Program-made: the position numbers and the translations under genes | The notes under the pieces: generated by a model | Databases searched by the model: none | The model's input: only the letters and a program-made list of their open reading frames with translations | Told to the model about the DNA's origin: nothing | Assembly: GCF_036192275.1 (NCBI RefSeq) | Contig: NZ_CP108088.1 | Location: 2,853,501 to 2,917,500, forward strand | DNA: 64,000 bases | Source of the DNA: Streptomyces sp. NBC_00250 | GTDB lineage: Bacteria; Actinomycetota; Actinomycetes; Streptomycetales; Streptomycetaceae | Reading direction: 5' to 3' | Shown here: one piece after another, positions 53,401-62,315 of the stretch | Layout of the letters: every line of letters begins with the position of its first letter | Numbering within the stretch: position 1 is the stretch's first letter

Positions 53401-53938
53401 AGTCGTGGGGGCCTGCCGGGTCCCGTACGGCATCGACCTTCCGCCCGACCGGGGCGGCCGGCTCCGGTACGACGCCCGACCCCGGCTTCCGCGCGCCAGG
53501 GGCGAGCGGTTCCGGTACGACGCCCGACTCCGGCTTCCGCACGCCAGGGGCGAGTGGTTCCGGCACGGCGGCGCCGGAGGCCGCGCAGGCCCCGTAGGCG
53601 TGGTTCGGCGCGTGGGCGCCGTGGGGCGGGGGGCTCCCCTGAGGATCGCCGGGGCCCGGTGGTTCGGCACCGTGGCCTTCGGCTCGGGAGTCCGGTCCGG
53701 TGCACGGTCCGGCGCCCTGCCCGGCCTGCGTACCGGCGCCCGCCCCGCCCTCCGGTCCGGCGCCCGGCGGCTCGGTGGCGCGGGGCGCGCGGTGTGGCGC
53801 GGCCTGGTCCGGCACGGAATGCGCGAGGCCGGTGGTGAGGCGCGGAAGGCTTGCCGGCGGCGGCGTCGCCGCGTCGGATCGTCGGTCCTCCGGCCGTGCT
53901 TCACCCGTCGCCCCCCTCGGAATCTGATGACCCGTCAC
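50441..53938 (-). CDS. cdgC: Membrane PAS-GGDEF-EAL protein with intact GGDEF and degenerate EAL (CdgC-like)
   Basis: 1165 aa from GTG 53938. A long Pro/Gly/Ala-rich N-terminal region (about 1-235) includes a repeated VPEPLAPG-RKP-SGV unit. About ten TM helices follow (about 240-560), then a PAS sensor (about 575-690), GGDEF (RLGGDEF, 784-788, intact) and EAL (about 880-1130). The EALxR signature reads SAQAR (918-922), the metal Asn is Arg (VSIRLSAR) and DDFG is LDGFG, so phosphodiesterase activity is unlikely. It should make c-di-GMP, a controller of Streptomyces development. Its place beside ilvB fits the CdgC orthologue as I recall it. The true start may lie further in, since the first 200 residues are low-complexity. 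Confidence 0.85.
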   Translation of the reverse strand: MTGHQIPRGATGEARPEDRRSDAATPPPASLPRLTTGLAHSVPDQAAPHRAPRATEPPGAGPEGGAGAGTQAGQGAGPCTGPDSRAEGHGAEPPGPGDPQGSPPPHGAHAPNHAYGACAASGAAVPEPLAPGVRKPESGVVPEPLAPGARKPGSGVVPEPAAPVGRKVDAVRDPAGPHDCDGHAPGRTDEPPARPHDAAGCGGPAPEGPVSAPGAVLTRRPVSGGDSGHRDPGRPGAGGVLAQIALGLICAGYTTGASLGWGSPELALFMGDFGLSAAALTAAVSCFLYGRAHRGSARPAWLLFAFSSFMASAGNAVWGWYEVVLRTEVPDSSVADLFFLLFAPPAIVGLLVLAKKPVTRAGWVCLGLDAWLIGGSLLTLSWSLALARTAHFQEESVSQAALSLAYPLLDIVLVSMVLVLHFRRSQANRSATNTAIAALALTVLCDALFTSPLLRENYASGQLLDAGWFAGSLLLAYAPWGARRLPDSAAPARGPWLHSRPVAGSLAALTPYLAAAVCTLGILYNVVEGRRVDRVVVLTGCTVVLALVVRQGIMLLDNIALTHELAQKENHFRSLVQGSSDVIMIAAPNGILRYVSPAASGVYGRDAEELIGSELASLIHPEDLGAVVHEVRRFLAVSPAEEPTTRIECRFRSGHGGTSRSSGAESGGDWLNVESTVNRHQGGLIFNSRDVTERVRLQAQLQHNAEHDPLTDLPNRALFTRRVRQALGGRRASDPGTAVLFIDLDGFKGVNDRLGHQAGDDLLVQAARRLHDSVRAGDTAARLGGDEFAALILGDGGRDQAARRNQVQEIADRLRLTLSRPYRVDGGNEVRVAASIGVAFAEPGMEAGDLLRNADLAMYRAKAAGKDRVELYAPQMQADVVRRTELAARLRTALHDGEFALLHQPVVDLATGRISAVSAQARWRSTQGILFTPAEYLRVTDDSERTAELGRWLLEEAVEQAAERAGIGHRAPVSIRLSARRLLDRSLPLGSIESLLTRHGLPSGSLIVELADSDPRIPLDELEQRLVALRRLGVRIALDGFGSGHVAINALRRLPVDILKLDRGLVEGVVESARLRKITRGVLRIAGELGMQTVAEGVDVPEQVVALRAMGCSHAQGMAFSGPLDEYRLRRALVRDEYPLPGAVPVRVGNHPPFRSNTETPVPPT

Positions 53939-54165
53939 TTCGCTCCCCAGCGTCAGCCCGTACTCGACGCAGTCCCCCCGCTCCGGGACGATACACCAGG
54001 ATGGTCACTCAGGGACAGGGTCGCAGTACTCTGCGTGACGACCAAGGGGCTTGCAGGCGGCGCGTGTCGGGGGCGCGTACCACCCGACCGGCCCATCGCA
54101 GCCGTCCGGACGGCCCATCGCCGGTCGCGTCCCGGTCGCGGCCCCCGAAGCGGCCCGGGTGCGGC

Positions 54166-55131
54166 TCAGCCGGTGGTGAGCAGCACGTTGGCCAGCTCCT
54201 CGCCCGCCGCGAACCGCCTCAGCTGTCCCGCGATCAGCCGCTTCGCCCGCGGCATGAAGGCAGAAGTGGAACCTCCCACATGGGGACTGATCAGGACACC
54301 GGGAGCGTGCCACAACGGGTGCCCGGCCGGCAGCGGTTCCGGGTCGGTGACGTCGAGCGCGGCCGTGATCCTCCCGCTCTCGACCTCCTTGAGCAGCGCG
54401 GCCGTGTCGACGACGGGCCCCCGGGCGACGTTCACGAGGAGGGCCCCGTCCTTCATGCGGCCCAGGAACCCCGCGTCGGCGAGATGCCTGGTCGCGGGCG
54501 TGAGCGGCGTGGAGAGCACGACGACGTCCGCATCCGGAAGCAACGCGGGCAGCTCGGCCAGGGGGTGGACCTCGCCGCGCGCTGTGGTGCGCGCGGAGCG
54601 CGCGACGCGGGACACCCGCGCGCACTCGAAGGGCGCGAGCCGGTCCTCGATGGCGGCGCCGATCGATCCGTACCCGACGATCAGGACGGACTTGTCGGCG
54701 AGGGCCGGGTAGAAGCCGGCCCGCCACTCCTCGGCGTCCTGGCCGCGCACGAAGCCGGGGATGCCGCGCAGGGAGGCCAGGATCAGCGCCAGGGTGAGTT
54801 CGGCGGTGCTGGCCTCGTGGACGCCCTTCGCGTTGCAGAGGGCGACGCCGGGGGGCAGCGAGTCGATGCCGGGGGTGACGTGGTCGATGCCCGCGGACAG
54901 GGTCTGCACGGCCCGGATCGAGGTCATCGCGGCCAGCGGCCGGACGGCGATCTCGGAGCCCTTCATGTACGGGACGACGTAGAAGGCGCAGCGCGCCGGG
55001 TCGGCCGGGAACTCCGGTCCGCCGTCCCAGAAGCGGTAGTTCAGGCCCGACGCGCCCGGTTCGGGGAGATCGTCGATCTCGTCCGCGGGAATCGGAAGCC
55101 ACACGTCAGCGGTCGTGTCCTCGAATCTCAT
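54166..55131 (-). CDS. D-isomer-specific 2-hydroxyacid dehydrogenase
   Basis: 321 aa. Likely glyoxylate/hydroxypyruvate-type reductase. The Rossmann loop is VGYGSIGAAIEDRL; the catalytic residues are in VNVARGPVVD (Arg), DVTDPEPLPAGHPLW (Glu) and ISPHVGGSTSAFM (His). ATG 55131 has no Shine-Dalgarno, but TAGCCT lies 7 nt upstream, suggesting a leaderless message. It is divergent from an aldo-keto reductase gene (75 bp). It is not serA: it has no ACT domain and low similarity. Substrate unknown. Confidence 0.88.
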   Translation of the reverse strand: MRFEDTTADVWLPIPADEIDDLPEPGASGLNYRFWDGGPEFPADPARCAFYVVPYMKGSEIAVRPLAAMTSIRAVQTLSAGIDHVTPGIDSLPPGVALCNAKGVHEASTAELTLALILASLRGIPGFVRGQDAEEWRAGFYPALADKSVLIVGYGSIGAAIEDRLAPFECARVSRVARSARTTARGEVHPLAELPALLPDADVVVLSTPLTPATRHLADAGFLGRMKDGALLVNVARGPVVDTAALLKEVESGRITAALDVTDPEPLPAGHPLWHAPGVLISPHVGGSTSAFMPRAKRLIAGQLRRFAAGEELANVLLTTG

Positions 55132-55206
55132 GAGCGGGAGGCTATGCGAAGAATCCCGTGCGCCATTGGTTACTTTGGGGGACGGCACAGGGAGGGGTAC
55201 CGGCAG

Positions 55207-56229
55207 GTGGAGCGCAGGACTATCGGGGCGACGGCGCTCGACGTGGGTGCGATCGGCCTGGGGTGCATGCCGATGAACTGGGCGTACAGCCGTTCGGAAC
55301 AGCGGGGTGACCGCTCGCTGCGGACCGTGCACGCGGCGCTGGACGCCGGGGTGAGCCTGCTCGACACCGCCGACATGTACGGACCGTTCACCAACGAGCT
55401 TCTGTTGGGGCGGGTGTTGAAGGAGCGGCGGGCGGAGGTCTTCGTCTCGACGAAGGGCGGACTGCTCGTCGGTGACGGCGGCGGACGCCGGCACGTGGTC
55501 GCCAACGGCAGGCCGGGGTACGTGCGTCGGGCCTGCGACGCCTCGCTGCGGCGGCTCCAGACCGATGTGATCGACCTGTACCAGCTGCACCGGGCGGACC
55601 CCGAGGTGCCGGTCGAGGAGACCTGGGGCGCGATGGCCGAGCTGGTCTCGGCGGGCAAGGTGCGGGCGCTCGGACTGTGCGCCGTCGGCAGCCGGTCGGC
55701 CCGCCGGGGCGCGACCGGTGTCAGCCGTGACGGATACGAGGGAACGATCCGCCAACTGGAGCGGATCCAGCAGGTGTTCCCGGTGGCGGCGGTGGAGGCC
55801 GAGCTGTCGGTGTGGTCCCAGGAGGCGCTGGTGCGGCTGCTGCCGTGGTGCGCGGCGCGGGGCGTCGGCTTCCTGGCGGCGATGCCGCTGGGGAACGGCT
55901 TCCTGACCGGGACGCTGACCCCGGGCGGCGGGTTCGAACCGGACGACCCACGGGCCCGGCACCCCCGGTTCACCGCGGAGATGATGGCGGCGAACCAGCC
56001 GCTCGTGGCGGGTCTGCGGCGGGTGGCCGCGCGGCACGGGGCGGAGGTCACCCCGGCCCAGGTGGCCCTCGCCTGGGTGCTCGGGCGGGGGCGGCACGTC
56101 GTGCCGGTGCCGGGGGCGAAGCGGGAGCGCTGGGCCGTGGAGAACGCCGGGGCGGCCGGGCTGCGGCTGACGGCGGCGGACCTGGCGGAGATCGCCGTGC
56201 TGCCGGCGCCCCGGGGGTCCTGGGACTGA
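55207..56229 (+). CDS. Aldo-keto reductase
   Basis: 340 aa from GTG 55207 (ERRTIGATALDVGAIGLGCMPM), with AGGGAGGGG upstream. The tetrad can be read in SLLDTADMYGPF (Asp, Tyr), FVSTKGG (Lys) and YQLHRADPE (His). The NADPH site lies near HVVPVPGAKRERWAVENAGA. It belongs to the AKR13/YajO-like group and is not closely like the AKR at 32406. It is divergent from the hydroxyacid dehydrogenase gene; both may share a detoxification role (inference). Longer frames back to 53851 are antisense. Confidence 0.88.
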   Translation: MERRTIGATALDVGAIGLGCMPMNWAYSRSEQRGDRSLRTVHAALDAGVSLLDTADMYGPFTNELLLGRVLKERRAEVFVSTKGGLLVGDGGGRRHVVANGRPGYVRRACDASLRRLQTDVIDLYQLHRADPEVPVEETWGAMAELVSAGKVRALGLCAVGSRSARRGATGVSRDGYEGTIRQLERIQQVFPVAAVEAELSVWSQEALVRLLPWCAARGVGFLAAMPLGNGFLTGTLTPGGGFEPDDPRARHPRFTAEMMAANQPLVAGLRRVAARHGAEVTPAQVALAWVLGRGRHVVPVPGAKRERWAVENAGAAGLRLTAADLAEIAVLPAPRGSWD

Positions 56230-56341
56230 GGGCTCCACGGGTCTCCGAAGAGGGTTGTCGCGGCGGTCGGGAACCTGATCGCGTCGGGCGGTGTATCAAG
56301 GATGAAGGGATGCCGCTCGACTCGTCGAAGGGGACCGTGCC

Positions 56342-57490
56342 ATGAGCCGTCCTGCAGTTGTGAAGGCCCTGTGGGGTGCCGCCGTGCTGGTCCTGGTGGC
56401 GGGCTGCTCCTCGGGGGGTACGGAGGATCGGCCGGGTACGTCCCCGCCGACGGCGGCGTCGGCGTCCGCGCCGACCGCCGTCTCGGCCGGCCCGTCCGGG
56501 TCCGCCACCGCTTCCGCCGGTGGGCGGGTGACGGTGTCGGGCACGCTCACCGAGGGGTTGAAGTCGCCCTGGGGGCTCGCCGAGTCGCCCGGCGGGGATC
56601 TGCTCGTCTCCTCGCGGGACGAGCGGACGATCACCAAGGTCGACGGACGGACCGGGGCGAAGACCTCGCTCGGCGAGGTGCCGGGGGTGGTGCCCGGCGG
56701 TGAGGGCGGACTGATGGGCCTCGCCGTGCACGACGGCTGGGTGTACGCGTATCTGACCGCCGAGTCGGACAACCGCATCGTGCGCATGCGGTACGGGGGC
56801 GCGGAAGGCGACCGGCTCGGGGCGCCTCAGCCGGTGCTGACGGGCATCCCGAAGGGGCTCGTGCACAACGGCGGACGGATCGCGTTCGGGCCGGACGGGA
56901 TGCTGTACGCGGGGACGGGCGAGACGGGCCGGACCGGTCTGGCCCAGGACCGGGAGTCGCTGGGCGGGAAGATCCTCCGGATGACGCCGGAGGGCAAGCC
57001 GGCGCCGGGCAATCCTTTCCCCGGGTCGGTGGTCTATTCGTACGGGCACCGCAATGTGCAGGGGATCGCCTGGGACGCGGAGGGTCGTCTGTGGGCGGCC
57101 GAGTTCGGGCAGAACACCTGGGACGAGCTGAATCTGGTCGAGCCCGGCAGGAACTACGGCTGGCCGGAGACCGAGGGTCGGGCGGGAAAGGCCGGGTTCG
57201 TGGACCCGGTGGCCCAGTGGCCGACCTCGGAGGCCTCCCCCAGTGGGATCGCGTACGCGCGGGGCGCGATCTGGATGGCCGGGCTCAGAGGCGAGCGGTT
57301 GTGGCGGGTCCCGCTCTCCGGCGCGGAACGCTCAGGGGACCCCGAGGCGTTCCTGACAGAGGAGTACGGACGCCTGCGCACGGTCCTCGCGGGGGGCGGC
57401 GGGCGGCTCTGGCTGGTGACCAGCGAAACCGACACCCGGGGCACACCCGGGCCAGGGGACGACAGGATCCTCCGGCTGGAGGTGAGCTGA
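56342..57490 (+). CDS. PQQ-dependent sugar dehydrogenase-type lipoprotein
   Basis: 382 aa. A lipoprotein signal with lipobox (LWGAAVLVLVAGC) is followed by a Ser/Thr/Ala linker and a six-bladed beta-propeller of the glucose/sorbosone (aldose sugar, Asd/YliI) dehydrogenase type: SPWGLAESPGGDLLVSSRDE, GGEGGLMGLAVHDGW, PKGLVHNGGRIAFGPDGMLYAGTG, SYGHRNVQGIAWDAEGRLWAAEFGQNTWDELN and GRNYGWPETEG. It acts outside the membrane. The start has AAGGGG nine bases upstream. Streptomyces rarely makes PQQ, so the cofactor may be scavenged or absent. Confidence 0.9.
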   Translation: MSRPAVVKALWGAAVLVLVAGCSSGGTEDRPGTSPPTAASASAPTAVSAGPSGSATASAGGRVTVSGTLTEGLKSPWGLAESPGGDLLVSSRDERTITKVDGRTGAKTSLGEVPGVVPGGEGGLMGLAVHDGWVYAYLTAESDNRIVRMRYGGAEGDRLGAPQPVLTGIPKGLVHNGGRIAFGPDGMLYAGTGETGRTGLAQDRESLGGKILRMTPEGKPAPGNPFPGSVVYSYGHRNVQGIAWDAEGRLWAAEFGQNTWDELNLVEPGRNYGWPETEGRAGKAGFVDPVAQWPTSEASPSGIAYARGAIWMAGLRGERLWRVPLSGAERSGDPEAFLTEEYGRLRTVLAGGGGRLWLVTSETDTRGTPGPGDDRILRLEVS

Positions 57491-57504
57491 AGGAGCTGGT
57501 GACC

Positions 57505-57822
57505 GTGTTCGACCCGTTGGCGGAGCTTTTCACGCCCGGCCGCAGGCACACCGAGGAGGAGCTGCGCAGGCAGGCCCTGACCAGGGAGGACCCGGGCGAT
57601 GCCGACCCGTCGCGCGGGCCGATAGACCTCACCTCGGGCCGCGTGACGATACGGGCCCCCCGCCCGGCGGCGGGGGACGCGGCGGCCGACGGCGGGCCCG
57701 GTGGGTCAGAGGGGCGTGTCGAGGAGGTGGAGGCGGTGGGCCAGGGCGGCGGCCTCGCCCCGGCCGGCGACGCCGAGCTTGGCGAGGATGTTGGAGACGT
57801 GGACGCTGGCCGTCTTGGGTGA
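57505..57822 (+). CDS. Small protein resembling the DUF6191 group
   Basis: 105 aa from GTG 57505, with AGGAG nine bases upstream; an earlier GTG at 57499 is too close to it. The N-terminal half ([43 protein letters not shown]) recalls short Streptomyces proteins of a DUF6191 type, a match from memory. The frame runs on 117 bp antisense into the LAL regulator gene; the last 35 residues are unlike the family and may not be conserved. It follows the sugar dehydrogenase gene by 14 bp. Confidence 0.6.
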   Translation: MFDPLAELFTPGRRHTEEELRRQALTREDPGDADPSRGPIDLTSGRVTIRAPRPAAGDAAADGGPGGSEGRVEEVEAVGQGGGLAPAGDAELGEDVGDVDAGRLG

Positions 57823-60762
57823 GATGAAGAGTTCCTCGGCGATCTGACGGTTGGTACGGCCGGCCGCGACCAGGCCCAGGACGTCCTGCTCGCGGGGGGT
57901 CAGGCCGAAGGTGTCGTCCCCGGGCTCCGCGGGTGCCGGGGCCTGCTTCTCCGCAGCCAGGGAGAGGCGGGCGCGGGCGGCGAGGAGCTCCACGTCCTCG
58001 CGGAGCGGGCGGGCACCGAGGCGGACCGCGGTGGCGTGGGCCTGACGGAGCAGGGCCGTGGCCTCCTCGCGGCGGCCGCCCTCGACGAGCAGGGCGTCGG
58101 CGAGGCGATGGCGGGCGCGGGCCAGCTGGTGGGGGCGTTCGAGCGGTTCGTAGGCGGCGACGACCTCGGCCCAGCGGGCGGCGGTCTCGCGGCCTTCGGC
58201 GCGGGCGATCTCCTCGGAGACCTGCCGGGAGTGGGCCTCCCAGACCGGGGCGGGGGTGGCGAGGCGGCGGACGCTGCGGCGGACGACGTCGAGCGCCTCG
58301 GCGCGGCCCTCGGCGGCGGCGGGCAGTCCCCGGCTGTCGGCCTCGGCGGTGACGGCGGTGAGGACGAGGGGCCAGCCGTAGCGGTGGGTGCCGGGCGGGA
58401 AGCCCGCCGCTTCGGCGGCGGCCAGCTGGGTCCGGACGTCCTCGACGCGTCCCTCGGCGGCGGCCACGGCGATCTCGACCTGTGCCATGGGCAGGACGTA
58501 CTGGGGGATCGTGTCGCGGCTGCCGTAAGCGGTGCGGGCTTCGGCGAGGTGGCCGCGCGCCGCGTCGAGTTCGCCGCGGGCGACCGCGAGCTGGGCGAGG
58601 CGGAGGGAGGCCGAGCCGCGGGGCTTGCTGCTGGTGGCCGAGCGGAGCAACCGTGTGGCGATCTCCCCGATCTCGTCCCAGCTGCCCAGGGAGAAGAGGG
58701 ACTCGGCCCGGTTGGCCTCGACCCAGCCGATGCTGTCGACGAGTCCGTAGGAGCGGGCGACGCGGATGCCGTCGTCGGCGAGTTCGACGGCCTCGCGGGA
58801 GCGGCCGAGGGATTCCAGGGCGGAGGAGATGTTGATGTGGGCGCGGGCGGTCTCGGTGAACTGGCCGAGGGCCGTGGTCCGTTCCCGTACCGCGTGCATC
58901 TCGGCGAGACCGGCCTCGACGTCGCCGGCCGCGGTCATGAGGGTGCCGAGGGTGAGCCGGGCGTTGAGTTCGATCGACTCGGCGTTGACGAGCCGGGCGT
59001 ACTCGACGGCGCGTTCGGCGGCGGTGAGGGCGTCGGGGCCGGGGTTGCGGAGCATGCCCCAGCCGGCGGCGCCGACGAGGACCACGGCGTGGACGGCGGA
59101 CGGGGGGAGGCCCTTGACGAGTTCCTGGGCGCGGGCGATCTCCTCCCAGCCGTCGCCCCGGCCGAGGTTGGACTGGAGGCGGGCCCGCTCGGTCCAGAAC
59201 CAGGCGGCGCGCAGGGGGTCGTCGGACTCCGCGCTGTCGAGGAGGCGCAGTGCCGTCCTGCAGATCTTCAGGGCGCGTTCGCGGTCGCCGCTGAGCCGGG
59301 CGGCGACGGCGGCCTCGGCGAGCAGGTCGAGGTAGCTGAGCGCGGCGGTCTCGGGGTCGCAGCCGCAGGGCGGGTAGGCCTCGGCGTAGTCCATGGGCCG
59401 GAGTGAGCCGCGGGTCTCGGCGGGGGCCTCGTCCCAGAGTTCCATGGCCCGTTCGAGGAGCCGGAGTTGCTCGGCGTAGGCGTGGCGCTTGCGGGTGGCG
59501 ACGGAGGCGCGGAGGACGGCGGGCAGGGCCTTGGCCGGGTCGTGCGCGTGGTACCAGTAGGTGGCGAGCCGGTTGGCGCGTTCGTCGGCCCGGACGAGTG
59601 CGGGGTCGGACTCCAGGGCTTCGGCGTAGCGCCGGTTGAGGCGGGAGCGTTCGCCGGGGAGCAGGTCGTCGCTGACGGCCTCGCGGACCAGGGAGTGGCG
59701 GAAGCGGTAGCCGTCGCCGTCGGGGACGGCGAGCAGGAGGTTGGCGCCGACGGCGGCCCGCAGGGCCTCGATGAGTTCGTCCTCGCCGAGCCGGGCGACG
59801 GCGGCGAGCAGCCCGTACTCGACGGTGGAGCCGCCCTCGGCGACGATCCTGGCGACCCGCTGGGCGTCCTCGGAGAGCGTCTCGACCCGGACGAGCAGCA
59901 GGTCGCGCAGGGAGTCGCTGAGCTGGCCCGGGGCGCAGCCGGCCTCGTGGGAGACGACGAGTTCCTCGACGAAGAAGGCGTTGCCGTCGGAGCGTTCGAA
60001 GACTTCCTCGACGAGGCCGGGGTCGGGTTCGGCGGCGAGGATGCCGGTGAGCTGGCGGTGCACCTCGGTGCGGGTGAAGCGGGCGAGTTCGATGCGGCGG
60101 ATGGTGCGGAGCCGGTCGAGTTCGGCGAGGAGGGGGCGCAGCGGGTGGCGGCGGTGGATGTCGTCGGCGCGGTAGCTGGCGACGACCACGATCCGGCCGC
60201 GGCGCAGGGTGCGGAGGAGGTAGGTGAGGAGGTGCCGGGTGGAGGCGTCGGCCCAGTGCAGGTCTTCCAGGACGAGCACGATCGTACGGTCTGCGGCGAG
60301 CCGTTCCAGGAGCCGTACGGTCAGTTCGAAGAGGCGGGCGGTGGAGTCCTCGTCGGAGGAGTCGTGGCTGCCGGGGTCGCCCAGTTCGGGCAGCAGCCGG
60401 GCGAGTTCGGCCTCCTGGCCGTCGGCGGCGGTGGTGAGTTCGTCGGGGAGCCGGCGGCGGAGCGAGCGCAGTGCGGTGGCGAAGGGGGCGAAGGGCAGAC
60501 CGTCGGCGCCGAGTTCGACGCAGCCGCCGAGCGCGACGACGGCGCCCTGTCCGCAGGCCGTGTCGAGGAACTCCTCGATGAGCCGGGTCTTGCCGACTCC
60601 CGCCTCGCCGCCGATGAGCAGGGCCTGGGGCTCTCCCGCGGTCGCGCGGGAGAGCGCCTCGGTGAGGGCGGTGAGTTCGCCGGCGCGGCCGACGAAGACG
60701 GGACTGACTGACCTGGTCTCCACGGCGCCGAGCATCGCACAGGCATCCGTGCCGTCGCTCAT
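57706..60762 (-). CDS. Large ATP-binding LuxR-family (LAL) regulator
   Basis: 1018 aa from ATG 60762 ([10 protein letters not shown]). The N-terminal AAA/STAND ATPase has Walker [10 protein letters not shown] (51-59) and Walker [12 protein letters not shown], with sensor [11 protein letters not shown] long helical TPR-like middle (about 400-900) follows. A LuxR helix-turn-helix closes the protein ([47 protein letters not shown], about 950-1000). LAL regulators control secondary metabolism or sugar use in Streptomyces. Its 3' end overlaps the convergent small gene. No ligand can be named. No Shine-Dalgarno is seen; ATG at 60735 is an alternative. Confidence 0.9.
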   Translation of the reverse strand: MSDGTDACAMLGAVETRSVSPVFVGRAGELTALTEALSRATAGEPQALLIGGEAGVGKTRLIEEFLDTACGQGAVVALGGCVELGADGLPFAPFATALRSLRRRLPDELTTAADGQEAELARLLPELGDPGSHDSSDEDSTARLFELTVRLLERLAADRTIVLVLEDLHWADASTRHLLTYLLRTLRRGRIVVVASYRADDIHRRHPLRPLLAELDRLRTIRRIELARFTRTEVHRQLTGILAAEPDPGLVEEVFERSDGNAFFVEELVVSHEAGCAPGQLSDSLRDLLLVRVETLSEDAQRVARIVAEGGSTVEYGLLAAVARLGEDELIEALRAAVGANLLLAVPDGDGYRFRHSLVREAVSDDLLPGERSRLNRRYAEALESDPALVRADERANRLATYWYHAHDPAKALPAVLRASVATRKRHAYAEQLRLLERAMELWDEAPAETRGSLRPMDYAEAYPPCGCDPETAALSYLDLLAEAAVAARLSGDRERALKICRTALRLLDSAESDDPLRAAWFWTERARLQSNLGRGDGWEEIARAQELVKGLPPSAVHAVVLVGAAGWGMLRNPGPDALTAAERAVEYARLVNAESIELNARLTLGTLMTAAGDVEAGLAEMHAVRERTTALGQFTETARAHINISSALESLGRSREAVELADDGIRVARSYGLVDSIGWVEANRAESLFSLGSWDEIGEIATRLLRSATSSKPRGSASLRLAQLAVARGELDAARGHLAEARTAYGSRDTIPQYVLPMAQVEIAVAAAEGRVEDVRTQLAAAEAAGFPPGTHRYGWPLVLTAVTAEADSRGLPAAAEGRAEALDVVRRSVRRLATPAPVWEAHSRQVSEEIARAEGRETAARWAEVVAAYEPLERPHQLARARHRLADALLVEGGRREEATALLRQAHATAVRLGARPLREDVELLAARARLSLAAEKQAPAPAEPGDDTFGLTPREQDVLGLVAAGRTNRQIAEELFISPKTASVHVSNILAKLGVAGRGEAAALAHRLHLLDTPL

Positions 60763-60769
60763 ACGGGGG

Positions 60770-60967
60770 TCACGCGGCCCGGACGAAGCGGCCACGTCCG
60801 CCGTCGCTCACCCGCCCCTCCGCGTCCTGGCTGCCGCTCCGGCGGCCGAGGCGGCGCAGGCCCCGGGCGGAGCCGACCGTCTCGGCGGCCTCGTGGGACA
60901 GACGCTGGGCGGCGGCCTCACGGACGAGCTGGGCGTGGTTCATGCGGTGGAGTTCGTACTCGAACAT
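60770..60967 (-). CDS. Small protein, 65 aa
   Basis: Begins [20 protein letters not shown] at ATG 60967, with AGGGAG seven bases upstream; longer frames have no ribosome site. It is Arg-rich and helical, with no TM segment. The N-terminus recalls a common Streptomyces small-protein type (MFEYE-, H-A-LVR-A). It ends 7 bp before the LAL gene start, so it may be co-transcribed with it. Function unknown. Confidence 0.72.
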   Translation of the reverse strand: MFEYELHRMNHAQLVREAAAQRLSHEAAETVGSARGLRRLGRRSGSQDAEGRVSDGGRGRFVRAA

Positions 60968-61115
60968 CGGATGCTCCCTGGTTTCCTCGGTTTCGGTATC
61001 GCTCCTTGCGATGCCTCTACTTTCGTTTCCCAGGGGGTGCGGCCACATCGGGCGAGTGCCGCATGTTCGGAGTACGGGGGTCCTTAGGCGGGTCCTAGGG
61101 ATGCCTTAGACGGGT

Positions 61116-61700
61116 TCAGGATCCGGCGCTGGGCAGGCTCAGGAACAGGTCGAAGTAAGTACCGGCCGACAGGAGCAGCCCCAGGCCGCCGAGGACGGCA
61201 CCGGCGACGGCGACCGAGCGGACCCAGGTGGGGCGCCCGGGCAGGATGAGCACGAGGACGGCGACGAAGAGGGCGACGAGCGAGAACACGCCGTTCACCA
61301 GGGCGGTGCTGTGCCAGGCGTCGCCGTAGATCTCGGAGATCTGCTGGGCGGGGGTGCCGGCCCCGGAGGTCTTGATCTGCCCGACGAGGGTCTCGCGCTC
61401 GGAGACGACCTTGCCGGTCCAGGTGCCGGTGAGGGCGACGACCCCGAGAGCGGCGGAGACGACGGCCGCGGCGGCGCCGCCGATGCCGGCGGAGGCGGGA
61501 GCGGGCGCCGCCTCCGCGAACAGCTCGTCGTCCTCGTCCTCGTCCTCGGCTTCGTCGGCCGACTCGTCGTCCTGCTTGTCGAGCAGGACGACGGCCGTGT
61601 CCTCGGCGGGCGCGGCGGCCTCGGCGGTCTTCACGCTCTCCGCGGTCTCGGCGGTCTCGGCGCTCTCGCCGGTCTTCTCGGTCGTCGTCTTGGTGTCCAT
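61116..61700 (-). CDS. Membrane protein of unknown function, 194 aa
   Basis: Start ATG 61700 (MDTKTTTEKTGES). The first 70 residues are Ala/Glu/Thr-rich and very acidic (DEDEDDELF). Three TM helices follow: IGGAAAAVVSAALGVVALTG, STALVNGVFSLVALFVAVLVLI, VAVAGAVLGGLGLLLSAGTYF. An extracytoplasmic stretch between helices 1 and 2 has GQIKTSGAGTPAQQISEIYG. It is not recognised. It lies alone between the 65-aa gene and the GNAT gene, same strand. Confidence 0.75.
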   Translation of the reverse strand: MDTKTTTEKTGESAETAETAESVKTAEAAAPAEDTAVVLLDKQDDESADEAEDEDEDDELFAEAAPAPASAGIGGAAAAVVSAALGVVALTGTWTGKVVSERETLVGQIKTSGAGTPAQQISEIYGDAWHSTALVNGVFSLVALFVAVLVLILPGRPTWVRSVAVAGAVLGGLGLLLSAGTYFDLFLSLPSAGS

Positions 61701-61748
61701 GCGCCGCACGCTAGGCGCCTCGTATGAGAACCGTATGAGGAAAGCGGG

Positions 61749-62315
61749 TCACGAGGGTGACGAGGTCTTCGCCGCGCGCCACTCCGGGGCGAGGACGGCC
61801 CAGACCTCGGTGTCGGTGCGGACGCCGCGGTGCGGGTAGTTCTCGCGCAGTACGCCCTCGCGCGTCATGCCCAGGCGGCGGGCGACGGCGATGCTCGGCC
61901 CGTTCTTCGCGGAGGCGTGCCACTCGACGCGGTGGATGCCGCGCTCCTCGACCGCCCAGTCGATGATGACCCGGCAGGCCCGGGTGATCAGGCCCTTCCC
62001 GGCGGCGGAGGGCTCCAGCCAGCAGCCCGCCTCGGCGGTCCCGTACGTCACGTCGAAGGTCCGGAAGAGGACGCCGCCGACGAGCGTGCCGTCGGTCCAG
62101 ATGCCGTAGATCCGTCCGGTGTCGTTCGCGGCCTTCTCGGCGTACGAGCGGAGGAAGGAGCGGGCGGAGTCGAGGTCCGTGACGACGTCGGCGAGGACGA
62201 TGTGCTCGCCGATGAACTCGCGTCCGCGGTCCATGTGGGCGAGGAACTCCTCGGCCTTCGAGGGATCCAGGGGCCTCAGCTCGGCGCCGTCGTCACCCAG
62301 CGATATCGCGAACAT
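61749..62315 (-). CDS. GNAT N-acetyltransferase (RimJ/RimL/SpeG-type)
   Basis: 188 aa. It has the RimL-like fold: RPLDPSKAEEFLAHMDRGREFIGEH, IYGIWTDGTLVGGVLF, WLEPSAAGKGLITRACRVIIDWA (acetyl-CoA loop) and RVEWHASAKNGPSIAVARRLGMTREGVLR. ATG 62315 lies within the 3' end of the transporter gene (23-bp overlap), so the two are translationally linked. Acceptor unknown; ribosomal N-terminal or small-amine acetylation are options. Confidence 0.88.
   Translation of the reverse strand: MFAISLGDDGAELRPLDPSKAEEFLAHMDRGREFIGEHIVLADVVTDLDSARSFLRSYAEKAANDTGRIYGIWTDGTLVGGVLFRTFDVTYGTAEAGCWLEPSAAGKGLITRACRVIIDWAVEERGIHRVEWHASAKNGPSIAVARRLGMTREGVLRENYPHRGVRTDTEVWAVLAPEWRAAKTSSPS

Noticed and set aside
53851..56229. 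A 792-aa version of the second aldo-keto reductase
   Set aside because: The upstream portion is antisense to the 2-hydroxyacid dehydrogenase; GTG 55207 fits the family N-terminus.
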